From positions 1-64,000 of the forward strand of contig NZ_LMUE01000003.1 in assembly GCF_009766065.1 (NCBI RefSeq): a stretch of DNA of 64,000 bases, written 5' to 3'. A program made the position numbers and the translations under genes. The stretch is from Dyella sp. S184 (GTDB taxonomy: Bacteria > Pseudomonadota > Gammaproteobacteria > Xanthomonadales > Rhodanobacteraceae). This document shows positions 1 to 8,199 of this stretch, piece after piece (position 1 is the stretch's first letter; the number at the start of each line of letters is the position of its first letter). Under the pieces are notes generated by a model. The model searched no databases, was not told where the DNA came from, and saw only the letters and a list, made by a program, of their open reading frames with translations.

Positions 1-85
1 TACCAAACACCCCAGGAGTGCTTCGATGAAGACTGATCAACTGTGCAGTTCAAACTTGATGCTACGAGCCTTAATGGCTGCGCGA

Positions 86-370
86 TTACAATGGCTCGAA
101 AATCCCCGCCGCACCCATACCAGTGCCGATCCACATCGTCACCATGCTGTACTTCTGCTTCCTACGGTGCATGCCGTGCACCAGCATGGCGACGCGCACT
201 ACGCCGGTTGCGCCGTCCAGCACAATGGCGCCGAGCGGGTTGACCTTGCTGGGGTCGAGCTTGAGGTCGCCCATCACGGCGAGGGCCTGGGCGGCGAACG
301 CTTCGTTGAGTTCGATCCAGTCCAGTTAATCCTGGGGGATGCCGGTCTGCTTGAGGGCCTTGGGGATCGT
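86..370 (-). pseudogene. Decayed duplicate of the 3' end of fadA (thiolase C-terminus)
   Basis: On the minus strand this stretch matches the last ~295 bases of the intact fadA at 1159-1455, down to the stop codon. The readable frame ends in WIGTGMGAAGIFEPL where the intact gene has CIGTGMGAAGIFEAL, so the C-terminal catalytic cysteine is replaced by tryptophan. The GGAIALGHPLGATG segment that holds the catalytic histidine is shortened to GAIVLDGATG by a small deletion, and the 5' end (350-370) is out of frame. There is no N-terminal half and no start. It lies just downstream of the antitoxin gene, so the toxin-antitoxin pair sits between the fragment and the intact fadA. It is a non-functional relic of a partial duplication. 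Confidence 0.9.
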
Positions 371-400
371 GGATCGCGACGTTGCCCGGCACCACGCGAT

Positions 401-700
401 TCACGCCGCCCGCGGTTCCACCCGACGCATGATCTCCTTGCGTGTAGGCAGCGTCTTGAGGTCGTACATGGCCTGCAGGTTCAGCCATGACATGGCATCA
501 CCGCCGAAGTAGCGAGCCAGGCGTTCGGCGGTATCGGTGCTGATGCCACGCCGTTCGTTGACGATTTCATGGATGCGTGTAGCAGGAACGCTGAGTGCAA
601 CAGCCAGTGCGTTGGCACTCATGTCGAGCGGTGCGAGGTAGTCCTCGCGCAGGATTTCGCCGGGGTGGACGGGGCGCATGTGATTGACGGGTGGTTTCAT
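401..700 (-). CDS. higA: HigA-type antitoxin, XRE-family HTH
   Basis: A 99-residue protein starting MKPPVNHMRPVHPGEIL, the usual opening of HigA/VapI antitoxins. A helix-turn-helix follows (about residues 25-60: LSVPATRIHEIVNERRGIS) with a C-terminal tail ending RRVEPRAA. By family it should neutralise the toxin encoded just upstream and repress the pair's promoter. The ATG at 700 is chosen because upstream codons run back into the toxin gene in another frame. It follows the toxin gene by 8 bases, in the toxin-first order typical of higBA. The end of the gene abuts the decayed fadA copy. Confidence 0.88.
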   Translation of the reverse strand: MKPPVNHMRPVHPGEILREDYLAPLDMSANALAVALSVPATRIHEIVNERRGISTDTAERLARYFGGDAMSWLNLQAMYDLKTLPTRKEIMRRVEPRAA

Positions 701-708
701 GGCGATTC

Positions 709-987
709 TCAGTGGTAGTCCACGATTTCGACGTCTTCCGGGCCGGCGGCTGTCCAGACAAAACACACGCGCCATTGTCGATTGACGCGGATGCTGTGCT
801 GGCCGGCGCGGTCGTGTTTCAGCGCTTCCAGCTGGTTGCCCGGCGGTGAGCGCAGGAACTCCAGCGTATGCGCGGCGTCGAGTTGGGACAGCTTGCGAAT
901 GGCCGCATCTTTGATCGCGCGGAATCGCCGCGGATCACCGCCCTCGAACAACGCCTGCGTATCCTTGCAGTGGAAGCTCCGTATCAT
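709..987 (-). CDS. higB: HigB-type toxin, RelE/ParE superfamily mRNA interferase
   Basis: A 92-residue protein, normal length for HigB. Family features visible are the opening MIRSFHCKDTQALFEGG, the central RAIKDAAIRKLSQLDAA helix, the GNQLEALK...GQHSIRVNRQWRVCF core and the DVEIVDYH end. HigB toxins cut mRNA in translating ribosomes. The ATG at 987 has no Shine-Dalgarno match, and a -10-like hexamer ends 7 bases upstream, so the message may be leaderless. First gene of a two-gene operon with the antitoxin. Confidence 0.88.
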   Translation of the reverse strand: MIRSFHCKDTQALFEGGDPRRFRAIKDAAIRKLSQLDAAHTLEFLRSPPGNQLEALKHDRAGQHSIRVNRQWRVCFVWTAAGPEDVEIVDYH

Positions 988-993
988 GGGTTG

Positions 994-1022
994 AGAATAT
1001 TACGTTCAGCGTAATACGTCAA
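994..1022 (-). promoter_or_regulatory. higBA promoter with palindromic operator
   Basis: Reading the minus strand, TTGACG (1022-1017) and TATTCT (999-994) are spaced by 17 bases and fit -35/-10 boxes. A perfect inverted repeat ATTACG-N5-CGTAAT (999-1015) fills the spacer, a natural place for a HigA operator. Transcription would begin at or very near the higB start codon at 987. Confidence 0.6.
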
Positions 1023-1048
1023 AGAGAGTGCGGCATGCCCTAATGAGC

Positions 1049-1076
1049 AACGGCGCCGCATTGCTGCGGCGCCGTT
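1049..1076. terminator. Perfect 12-bp GC hairpin downstream of fadA
   Basis: AACGGCGCCGCA (1049-1060) and TGCGGCGCCGTT (1065-1076) pair perfectly around a TTGC loop. The hairpin lies about 80 bases past the fadA stop. Neither side has a U-tract, so it may act as an mRNA 3' stabiliser or an imperfect terminator. Confidence 0.5.
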
Positions 1077-1109
1077 GGTGAAGCGATAACCAGCTTCGCT
1101 GTTGAAAAG

Positions 1110-1153
1110 CGATTCCGGCCCTCGCCCCTTTTTGTGGGGTTCGCCGGAATGAC
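1110..1153. repeat. REP-like palindromic element
   Basis: ATTCCGGC near 1111 and GCCGGAAT near 1143 form the arms of a hairpin, with a CCCC/GGGG inner stem and a final GCCGGAATGAC of the kind common in REP-type extragenic palindromes. It lies immediately downstream of the fadA stop. Only one copy was seen in the window. Confidence 0.4.
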
Positions 1154-1158
1154 AAGCT

Positions 1159-2364
1159 TTAGAGTGCCTCGAAAATCCCCGCCGCACCCATACCCGTACC
1201 AATGCACATCGTCACCATGCCGTACTTCTGCTTCCTGCGGCGCATGCCGTGCACGAGCGTGGCGATACGTACTGCACCGGTCGCGCCGAGCGGATGGCCG
1301 AGCGCGATGGCACCACCGAGCGGGTTGACCTTGCTGGGGTCGAGTTTGAGGTCACCCATCACGGCGAGGGCCTGGGCGGCGAAGGCTTCGTTGAGTTCGA
1401 TCCAGTCCAGCTGATCCTGGGTGATGCCGGTCTGCTTGAGGGCCTTGGGGATCGCTTCCTTCGGGCCGATGCCCATGATCTCCGGGCGTACGCCGGCGAC
1501 GGAGAAGCCGACGAAGCGGGCCAGCGGCTGCAGGTTGTATTCCTTGATCGCCTTTTCGCTGGCGAGCAGCACGGCGCCGGCGCCGTCGGACATCTGCGAG
1601 GAGTTGCCGGCGGTGACGCTGCCGCCGAACTGGCCGTTGCGGAACACGGTCTTGAGCTTGCTCAGCACTTCCAGCGTGGTGCCGGCGCGCGGGCCCTCGT
1701 CGGTGCCGATGCTGCGGCTGTCGGTGATGATGCCGCGGGTGGCGAGGTTGGGGTAATGGTCGTCCAGCGCGAACGGGCTGATCTCGTCGTTGAATTCGCC
1801 AGCGGCCTGGGCAGCGAGTGCGCGGCGGTGGCTTTCCACCGCGAACTCGTCCTGCTGCTCGCGGCTGACCTTCCACTGCTTGGCCACGTTCTCGGCGGTG
1901 ATGCCCATGCCGTAGGCGATGCCGATGTGCTCGTTGGTGAAGATCGCCGGGTTCATCGCGATCTTGTGGCCCATCATCGGCACCATGCTCATGCTCTCGG
2001 TGCCGCCGGCGAGCATCAGGTCATCTTCGCCGAGGCGGATGCGGTTGGCCGCCATCGCCACGGCCTGCAGGCCGGACGAGCAGAAGCGGTTGATGGTGAC
2101 GCCGGGCACGGTGTCGGGCAGGCCGGCCAGCAGCACGCCGATGCGCGCCACGTTCATGCCTTGCTCGGCCTCGGGCATGGCGCAGCCGATGATGGCGTCG
2201 CCGATGCGGTGCGGGTCGATGCCGGGGTATTGCGCCATCACGCTGCGGATCACGTGGGCGAGCATGTCGTCCGGACGGGTGTTGCGGAATACGCCGCGCG
2301 GCGCCTTGCCGACCGGGGTGCGGGTGGCGGCGACGATGTAGGCGTCTTGCACTTGCTTGGTCAT
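1159..2364 (-). CDS. fadA: 3-ketoacyl-CoA thiolase (acetyl-CoA C-acyltransferase)
   Basis: A 401-residue thiolase that cleaves 3-ketoacyl-CoA with CoA in the last step of beta-oxidation. The nucleophilic cysteine lies in NRFCSSGLQAV, followed by NEAFAAQ, GGAIALGHPLGATG (catalytic His) and CIGTGMGAAG (second Cys). All landmarks are intact, unlike the fragment at 86-370. The ATG at 2364 gives MTKQVQDAYIVAATRTPVGK; codons upstream of it come from the intergenic repeat. It is the last gene of psrA-fadB-fadA, separated from fadB by a 150-base inverted-repeat element. It could also supply acetoacetyl-CoA in the condensing direction, but nothing in the sequence shows that. Confidence 0.93.
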   Translation of the reverse strand: MTKQVQDAYIVAATRTPVGKAPRGVFRNTRPDDMLAHVIRSVMAQYPGIDPHRIGDAIIGCAMPEAEQGMNVARIGVLLAGLPDTVPGVTINRFCSSGLQAVAMAANRIRLGEDDLMLAGGTESMSMVPMMGHKIAMNPAIFTNEHIGIAYGMGITAENVAKQWKVSREQQDEFAVESHRRALAAQAAGEFNDEISPFALDDHYPNLATRGIITDSRSIGTDEGPRAGTTLEVLSKLKTVFRNGQFGGSVTAGNSSQMSDGAGAVLLASEKAIKEYNLQPLARFVGFSVAGVRPEIMGIGPKEAIPKALKQTGITQDQLDWIELNEAFAAQALAVMGDLKLDPSKVNPLGGAIALGHPLGATGAVRIATLVHGMRRRKQKYGMVTMCIGTGMGAAGIFEAL

Positions 2365-2379
2365 TAGCTTTCTCCGAAA

Positions 2380-2523
2380 GCCGGGAATCGGGAGTGGGGA
2401 GTCGGGAATCGGTTTGCGATTCCCACGGCCCCTAGCGAGTCCGGCCATTGTTTCGAAATGGTTGGCATTGCCAGGAATAGCTTTTGACCATTCCCGATTC
2501 TCTATTCCCGATTCTCAGTTTCT
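2380..2523. repeat. Intergenic inverted repeat of GGGAATCGGGAAT units
   Basis: The left arm (about 2380-2412) is built from GGGAATCGGGAGTGGGGA-type units. The right arm (about 2489-2523) carries the complementary ATTCCCGATTC units twice. They are separated by about 75 bases of unrelated sequence, and the arms could pair as a long imperfect hairpin. The right arm supplies the fadB stop codon. The same element recurs at 16903-17035 between guaB and guaA. Confidence 0.75.
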
Positions 2524-4902
2524 AAGCGGTTTGCCGGTAGTCATGGTGTGGGCGATGCGGGCCTGGGTTTTCTCGGTCTGCGCCAGTTCCACGAAATGCT
2601 TGCGCTCCAGCGCCAGCAGCCATTCCTCGTCGACCGTCGAGCCACGCTCGATCACGCCGCCGCACATGGTGTCGGCGATGCGCGTGGCGATGTCCACGTC
2701 GTGCTCGGAGGCGAAGTAGCCGGCCTGCAGGTTGGCCAGCGACGCCTTGAACGTGGCAGTGCCGACGTCGCCGGCGACCGGGATCGCACGGGCCGGCAGC
2801 GGCGGGCGGTAGCCGCTTTCGGCCAGCGCGTTCGCCACCTGCTTGGCCACGTAGAGCAGCTCGTAGGCGTTGAACACCACCACGTCGCTGTCGCGCAGTA
2901 GACCAAGCTGCTTCGCTTCGAACGCGCTGGCGGAAACCTTGGCCATCGCCACGGTCTCGAACACTTTCTTCAGTTCCTCGAACGGGTCGCCCGGGTTCGC
3001 CTTGGCGGCGCGCACGGCCAGTTCATGCAGACCACCGCCAGCCGGCAGCAGGCCAACGCCAGCCTCGACCAGACCGATGTAGCTCTCAAGCGCTGCGACG
3101 GTGCGTGCCGAATGCATCTGGAACTCGCAGCCGCCACCGAAGGCCATGCCGCGCACGGCGGAGACCACCGGTACCAGGGAGTACTTGATCGCCATGCTGG
3201 TGCGCTGGAAGTTCTCCACCATCTTCTCGAAGTCGGCGATCTTGCCTTCCTTGAGCAGGCCGAGGGCACCCTTGAGGTCCGCACCGGCGGAGAACGGCTC
3301 GCCGGTCTGCCAGATCACCACGGCCTTGAGCTTCTCTTCGGCCAGCTTGATCGCGTGCTGCACGCCGTCGAGCACGAAGTCGTTGACCGTATTCATCTTG
3401 GTCTTGAACGAGAGGATGCCGACGCCATCGTCGCCCAGCGTCCACAGGCGCACGCCCTCGTTCTCCCACAGCGTGGTGCCCTGGTCGAACTTTTCGCCGA
3501 TCAGCGGATCGGGGAACAGCTGGCGCTTGTAGACCGGATGCTGCGAACGCGGCTTGTCAGCGTTGGCGCTGGCCGAGTACGAACCGTCCTTGCCGTGGAC
3601 GCCTTTACGGCCATCGGTGACCCACGCCGGCAGCGGCGCCTTGCTCATCGCCTTGCCGGCAGCAATGTCCTCGTTGATCCAGCCGGCGATCTGCTGCCAG
3701 CCAGCGCCTTGCCAGGTCTCGAATGGACCGAGCTTCCAGCCGTAGCCCCAGCGGATCGCGAAATCCACATCGCGCGCGGTGTCGGCGATATCGGCCAGGT
3801 GATAGGCGGTGTAATGGAACAGGTCGCGGAAGCTGGCCCATAGGAACTGTGCCTGCGGGTCGCTCGACGCACGCAGCTTGCCGAACTTCTCGGCCGGGTC
3901 CTTGATCGCCAGAATCGCGGCGACTTCGTCGGACGGCTTCTGCTCGGAGGCGCGGTAATCCTGCTTGGCGACATCCAACACCACGATATCTTTGCCGGCC
4001 TTCTTGTAGAAACCACCGCCTGTCTTCTGCCCAAGCGCGCCTTTATCAATCAATCCCTGCAGCCACACCGGTGCCTTGAAGTACTGGTGCCACGGATCGT
4101 CCGGCAGCGTATCGGCCATGGTCTTGATCACATGCGCCATGGTGTCCAGGCCGACCACGTCCGCGGTGCGGTAGGTCGCACTCTTCGGACGACCCAGCGC
4201 CGGACCGGTCAGCGCGTCGACAGTGTCGAAGCCCAGCTTGAACTGGTCGGTGTGATACATCGCCGACAGCATCGAGAACACGCCGATGCGGTTGCCAATG
4301 AAGTTCGGGGTGTCCTTGGCGATCACCACGCCCTTGCCGACGGTGGTGACCAGGAAGGCTTCGAGGCCTTCGATCACGGACGGGTCGGTAAGTTTGGTCG
4401 GGATCAGCTCAACCAGGTGCATGTAGCGTGGCGGATTGAAGAAGTGCACGCCGGTGAAGCGGTGGCGCATTTCTTCCGGCAGCGCCTCGGCGAGGCCGTT
4501 GATCGAGAGGCCCGAGGTATTGGAGGCAAGGATCGCGGTCTTCGACAGATGCGGCGCGATCTTCTTGTACAGATCGAGCTTCCAGTCCATCCGCTCGGCG
4601 ATCGCCTCGATCACCAGGTCGACGTCCTTCAGATGCGCCATGTCCTCGTCGTAGTTCGCCGGGATGATCGCAGCAGCGAGGTTCTTGTCAGCCAACGGGG
4701 CAGGCGAGAGCTTGGCGAGGTTGGCGATGGCCTTGAGCGCGATGCCGCTCTTCGGGCCGTCCTTCGCGGGCAGGTCGAACAGCACGGTCTCGACGCCGGC
4801 ATTGGTCAGGTGCGCAGCGATCTGCGCGCCCATGACGCCAGCGCCCAGCACGGCAGCCTTGCGGATGCGTAGTGCTGATTTGGTTGAGGATGCAGCAGTC
4901 AT
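2515..4902 (-). CDS. fadB: 3-hydroxyacyl-CoA dehydrogenase / enoyl-CoA hydratase, FadN-type domain order
   Basis: A 795-residue bifunctional beta-oxidation enzyme. The NAD-binding 3-hydroxyacyl-CoA dehydrogenase domain comes first (AAVLGAGVMGAQIAAHLTNAG, residues ~17-37), with the conserved HFFNPP segment and the C-terminal dehydrogenase region next. The crotonase domain is at the C-terminus (~500-720: GEPFSAGADLKG, AFGGGCEFQMHS). This is the reverse of E. coli FadB and resembles Bacillus FadN. The ATG at 4902 has GGAG 8 bases upstream, which is why it is preferred to an upstream start. It partners FadA downstream, and the PsrA-type repressor gene ends 78 bases upstream on the same strand. 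Confidence 0.92.
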   Translation of the reverse strand: MTAASSTKSALRIRKAAVLGAGVMGAQIAAHLTNAGVETVLFDLPAKDGPKSGIALKAIANLAKLSPAPLADKNLAAAIIPANYDEDMAHLKDVDLVIEAIAERMDWKLDLYKKIAPHLSKTAILASNTSGLSINGLAEALPEEMRHRFTGVHFFNPPRYMHLVELIPTKLTDPSVIEGLEAFLVTTVGKGVVIAKDTPNFIGNRIGVFSMLSAMYHTDQFKLGFDTVDALTGPALGRPKSATYRTADVVGLDTMAHVIKTMADTLPDDPWHQYFKAPVWLQGLIDKGALGQKTGGGFYKKAGKDIVVLDVAKQDYRASEQKPSDEVAAILAIKDPAEKFGKLRASSDPQAQFLWASFRDLFHYTAYHLADIADTARDVDFAIRWGYGWKLGPFETWQGAGWQQIAGWINEDIAAGKAMSKAPLPAWVTDGRKGVHGKDGSYSASANADKPRSQHPVYKRQLFPDPLIGEKFDQGTTLWENEGVRLWTLGDDGVGILSFKTKMNTVNDFVLDGVQHAIKLAEEKLKAVVIWQTGEPFSAGADLKGALGLLKEGKIADFEKMVENFQRTSMAIKYSLVPVVSAVRGMAFGGGCEFQMHSARTVAALESYIGLVEAGVGLLPAGGGLHELAVRAAKANPGDPFEELKKVFETVAMAKVSASAFEAKQLGLLRDSDVVVFNAYELLYVAKQVANALAESGYRPPLPARAIPVAGDVGTATFKASLANLQAGYFASEHDVDIATRIADTMCGGVIERGSTVDEEWLLALERKHFVELAQTEKTQARIAHTMTTGKPLRN

Positions 4903-4980
4903 TGGCTTCTCCGGAGGTACGAACACAAAACTTTTGGATGGAATGGAACAGCACGACCGTTGCCGGCCGGTGACACGAAA

Positions 4981-5607
4981 CTAGGGGTGGCTCAGTCCGG
5001 CGAGACTGAAGCGGATCAGGTGCTGGGCGGTCTGCTCGCGGTGCACCTGTTCGCTGACGTCATGTTTGCGCTGGATGATGCCGAAGCCGGACATGGCGTG
5101 GGTCAGCGCGCCGGTGACCAGATCGATCCGCCAATACAGCTCGGACTTGCTCAGTTGCGGCAGCAGGCGGGCGAATTCGGCGGTGAACTGACGCATCACG
5201 TGGCCATAGTGCTCGGACAGGAACTGGCGCAGGGTGTCGTCATGCTCGGCGAAAGCTCGTGCCAGCACGCGCATGAACAGCGCGCCGCTGTCGTCGTGGG
5301 ACAGGTCCAGGGCGGGGCGGATATAGGCGGCCAGCACGTCTTCCAGGGTAGTGTCGGGATGGCCGGCGATCTTGGCCAGAGCGGCCAGCCGGTGGGCATT
5401 CAGCGCGTCCAGGCGACGCCGGAACACCTGTTCGACCAGTTTTTCCTTGGAACCGAAGTGGTAGTTGACCGCGGCCAGGTTGACGCCGGCTGCTGCGGTC
5501 AGCTGGCGCAACGAGGCGCCATCGAAACCACGCTGGGCAAACAGGACCTCGGCGGCGCCGAGTATCCGTTCCTTGGTCGAACCGGAGCTGTTCACGAGCT
5601 GGGTCAT
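4981..5607 (-). CDS. psrA: TetR-family fatty-acid-responsive repressor, PsrA-like
   Basis: A 208-residue TetR regulator. The N-terminal HTH (residues ~10-55) contains GVNLAAVNYHFGSKEKLV, the recognition region seen in Pseudomonas PsrA. The rest is an all-helical ligand domain. Two perfect CAAAC-GATC-GTTTG palindromes upstream match the known PsrA consensus CAAAC-N2-4-GTTTG. PsrA represses fadBA operons and is released by long-chain fatty acids. The ATG at 5607 is preferred to a TTG at 5631, which lies inside the first operator. The gene heads psrA-fadB-fadA on one strand, so autorepression would also control beta-oxidation. Confidence 0.85.
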   Translation of the reverse strand: MTQLVNSSGSTKERILGAAEVLFAQRGFDGASLRQLTAAAGVNLAAVNYHFGSKEKLVEQVFRRRLDALNAHRLAALAKIAGHPDTTLEDVLAAYIRPALDLSHDDSGALFMRVLARAFAEHDDTLRQFLSEHYGHVMRQFTAEFARLLPQLSKSELYWRIDLVTGALTHAMSGFGIIQRKHDVSEQVHREQTAQHLIRFSLAGLSHP

Positions 5608-5627
5608 GCATCGGCCATTAGGCTGGT

Positions 5628-5684
5628 TCAAACGATCGTTTGAGCATACGCGGACAGCTCGCCGGCCGTCAAACGATCGTTTGT
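5628..5684 (-). promoter_or_regulatory. psrA promoter flanked by two PsrA-type operators
   Basis: Operator 1 is the perfect palindrome TCAAACGATCGTTTGA at 5628-5643. Operator 2 is CAAACGATCGTTTG at 5670-5683. Their centres are 41 bases apart, about four helical turns. On the minus strand TTGACG (5672-5667) overlaps operator 2, and TATGCT (5648-5643) lies 18 bases further and touches operator 1. A bound repressor would cover both promoter boxes. The divergent ndk gene starts at 5833. Confidence 0.8.
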
Positions 5685-5832
5685 TGCAAACAGCAGGTTC
5701 TTTGCGTATGAGCTAGAATCTGTCAAACTTTCGTGAGCTAAATCCGCACCGCCTGTCAGGTTTAGCGCTTTGTCGGCTTGGGAGCCGGCAGTCATCCCAT
5801 TCCCTAAATCCGTTTTTCCGGAGCACACCCGT

Positions 5833-6258
5833 ATGGCGCTGGAGCGCACCCTTTCCATCATCAAGCCCGACGCCGTTGCCAAGAACGTCATCGGTGAAAT
5901 CTACGCCCGTTTCGAAAAGGCTGGCCTGAAAGTCATTGCTGCCAAGATGAAGCAGCTGTCGCGCAAGGAAGCCGAAGGCTTCTACGCCGTGCACCGCGAG
6001 CGCCCGTTCTTCAACGCGCTGGTCGAGTTCATGATCTCCGGTCCGGTGATGATCCAGGCGCTGGAAGGTGAGAACGCCGTGCTCAAGCATCGTGACCTGA
6101 TGGGCGCTACCAATCCGAAGGAAGCCGCGCCGGGTACGATCCGCGCCGACTTCGCCGATTCCATCGACGCCAATGCCGTGCATGGCTCCGATGCAGTCGA
6201 TGCCGCCAAGGTGGAGATTGCGTATTTCTTCGCTGCAACGGACGTGCTTTCGCGCTGA
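5833..6258 (+). CDS. ndk: Nucleoside diphosphate kinase
   Basis: A 141-residue enzyme that moves the terminal phosphate between nucleoside di- and triphosphates. It starts [18 protein letters not shown]. The phospho-histidine lies in [17 protein letters not shown] precedes the ATG at 5833. The next gene, rlmN, starts 29 bases downstream. This ndk-rlmN-pilF-rodZ order is shared with Pseudomonas and Xanthomonas. Confidence 0.97.
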   Translation: MALERTLSIIKPDAVAKNVIGEIYARFEKAGLKVIAAKMKQLSRKEAEGFYAVHRERPFFNALVEFMISGPVMIQALEGENAVLKHRDLMGATNPKEAAPGTIRADFADSIDANAVHGSDAVDAAKVEIAYFFAATDVLSR

Positions 6259-6287
6259 GCGATCAAATAAGTTGTGAGGCAAAAGTT

Positions 6288-7421
6288 GTGAACCAGGTCG
6301 TTGTGAATCCACCTGCAAAGGTCAATCTGCTCGACTTCGATCGCCAGGGCCTGCGTGATTTCTTCACGCAGATCGGCGAGAAACCGTATCGCGCCGAGCA
6401 GGTGATGAAGTGGATCTACCACGACCTGGAAGATGACTTCGAGAACATGACCGACGTGGGCAAGGCGCTGCGCACCAAGCTCACCGAGGTGTGCTACATC
6501 GGCGCGCCGAAGACGATGCTGGACAAGGCCGCCAATGATGGTACGCACAAATGGCTGCTCAGCATGGACAAGGGCAACGCGGTCGAGACCGTGTACATCC
6601 CCGAGCCCACCCGCGGCACTTTGTGCGTGTCCTCGCAGATCGGTTGCGCGCTGAATTGCAGTTTCTGCTCCACCGGTGCGCAGGGCTTCAACCGCAACCT
6701 GTCCACCGCCGAGATCATCGGCCAGGTGTGGGTGGCGGCGAAGTACCTGGGCAACATCACCCACCAGAACCGTCGTATCACCAACGTGGTGATGATGGGC
6801 ATGGGTGAGCCGCTGGCCAATTTCGAGAATGTGGTAAAGGCGATGCGCCTGATGCGCGACGACCTCGGCTTCGGCCTGGCCGCCAAGCGCGTCACGCTGT
6901 CCACCGCCGGCATGGTGCCGCTGATCGACCAGCTGTCGGATGCCATTGATGTGTCGCTGGCGGTATCGCTGCATGCGGCCAACGACGATCTGCGCACCGA
7001 ACTAGTACCGCTCAACAAGCGCTATCCGATTGCCGACCTGCTCGCCGCTTGCCAGCGCTGGGTCGCGCGCAAGCCGCGCACCTCGATCACCTTCGAATAC
7101 ACCTTGATGAAGGGCGTCAACGACCAGCCCGAGCATGCCCGCCAGCTGATCAAGCTGATGCGCAAGCTGCCGACCTGCAAGGTCAACCTGATCCCGTTCA
7201 ATCCATTCCCGGGCACCCAGTACGAGCGTTCGAACGCGAATGACATTCGCGACTTCCAGACGCAGCTGCTGAATGCCGGTGTGCTGACCATGTTGCGGCG
7301 TACCCGTGGTGACGATATCGATGCTGCCTGCGGCCAGCTGGCTGGGCAGGTGACCGATCGCACCCGGCGTAGCGCCGATATTCGCAAACGGCAGGACGAG
7401 GGCGTCATCCATGCGATTTGA
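6288..7421 (+). CDS. rlmN: Dual-specificity 23S rRNA/tRNA adenine-C2 methyltransferase
   Basis: A 377-residue radical SAM enzyme that methylates C2 of A2503 in 23S rRNA and A37 in some tRNAs. The [4Fe-4S] motif CALNCSFC is near residue 123 and is followed by [24 protein letters not shown] and the C-terminal [16 protein letters not shown] (with the second methyl-carrying Cys) match the family. The start is GTG at 6288, with GAGG about 9 bases upstream. It overlaps pilF by 11 bases. Confidence 0.96.
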   Translation: MNQVVVNPPAKVNLLDFDRQGLRDFFTQIGEKPYRAEQVMKWIYHDLEDDFENMTDVGKALRTKLTEVCYIGAPKTMLDKAANDGTHKWLLSMDKGNAVETVYIPEPTRGTLCVSSQIGCALNCSFCSTGAQGFNRNLSTAEIIGQVWVAAKYLGNITHQNRRITNVVMMGMGEPLANFENVVKAMRLMRDDLGFGLAAKRVTLSTAGMVPLIDQLSDAIDVSLAVSLHAANDDLRTELVPLNKRYPIADLLAACQRWVARKPRTSITFEYTLMKGVNDQPEHARQLIKLMRKLPTCKVNLIPFNPFPGTQYERSNANDIRDFQTQLLNAGVLTMLRRTRGDDIDAACGQLAGQVTDRTRRSADIRKRQDEGVIHAI

Positions 7422-8199
7422 GCGTGCACTGATTTTCTGTCTGTTGCTGCCGCTGGCCGGCTGCATCACCACGCGCACCGACAGCAACTCGCTCAGCAAG
7501 AACCTGCCGCCGACCAGCAAGGCCGATCAGGCGCTTGAGGCGGCAAAGGCCCACACTGCGCTGGGTCAGACCTATATGGCCAACGGCGACCTGCAGGGTG
7601 CGCTTGAAAAATTGACCATGGCGCTGAAGTACGACCCCAACTATGCGCCGGCACACACGGTGATCGCGGTGCTGTACGAGAAGATCAATAATCTTCCCGA
7701 AGCCGAGGTGCACTACCGCAAGGCGGTCGAGCTGGAGCCGGCCAAGGGTGATCCGAACAACAATCTCGGGGTGTTCCTGTGCCATACGGGGAAAGTGGCG
7801 GAGTCCAACCAGTATTTCCGCAGGGCGGTGGCCGACCCGTTCTATCAGACCCCTGACGTGGCCCTGACGAATGCTGGCGTATGCCAGCTGCGCGCGAATG
7901 ACGTTCCGGGGGCCGAAGCGAGTTTTCGTGACGCCATCGCGCGAAATCCGAACAACGCAGAGGCACTCTTTCAACTTGCGAACACGCTTTACATAAATAA
8001 TGATGCGTTCCGGGCTCGGGCCTTCATCCAGCGTTTCGACGCGCTGGGCAACCCGACACCGGCGGCGCTCAAGCTCGGCCACGACATTGAATCTCGTCTG
8101 GGTAACCAGGAAGCTGCCCAAACCTACAGCACGCGATTGCAGAGCCAGTTCCCGGATTCGGAACAGGCGCACGCCCTCAACCCTACTGCCCGCCAATGA
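7411..8199 (+). CDS. pilF: Type IV pilus biogenesis lipoprotein PilF/PilW, TPR protein
   Basis: A 262-residue outer-membrane pilotin that helps the PilQ secretin insert and multimerise. The lipoprotein signal [18 protein letters not shown] ends in lipobox LAGC. Tetratricopeptide repeats follow ([59 protein letters not shown]). The gene starts inside the end of rlmN and overlaps rodZ by 4 bases, so the three are probably translationally coupled. Confidence 0.92.
   Translation: MRFERALIFCLLLPLAGCITTRTDSNSLSKNLPPTSKADQALEAAKAHTALGQTYMANGDLQGALEKLTMALKYDPNYAPAHTVIAVLYEKINNLPEAEVHYRKAVELEPAKGDPNNNLGVFLCHTGKVAESNQYFRRAVADPFYQTPDVALTNAGVCQLRANDVPGAEASFRDAIARNPNNAEALFQLANTLYINNDAFRARAFIQRFDALGNPTPAALKLGHDIESRLGNQEAAQTYSTRLQSQFPDSEQAHALNPTARQ

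Noticed and set aside
1..490. 154-codon plus-strand frame at the left edge
   Set aside because: It runs antisense through both the decayed fadA copy and the antitoxin gene, so it cannot be a single conserved gene.
1249..2367. 372-codon plus-strand open frame opposite fadA
   Set aside because: It is antisense to an intact thiolase, and its Gly/Ala/His/Val-rich composition is the usual shadow of GC-rich codon bias.
4087..4872. 261-codon plus-strand open frame opposite fadB
   Set aside because: Shadow of the dehydrogenase domain, with no start signal and no family features.
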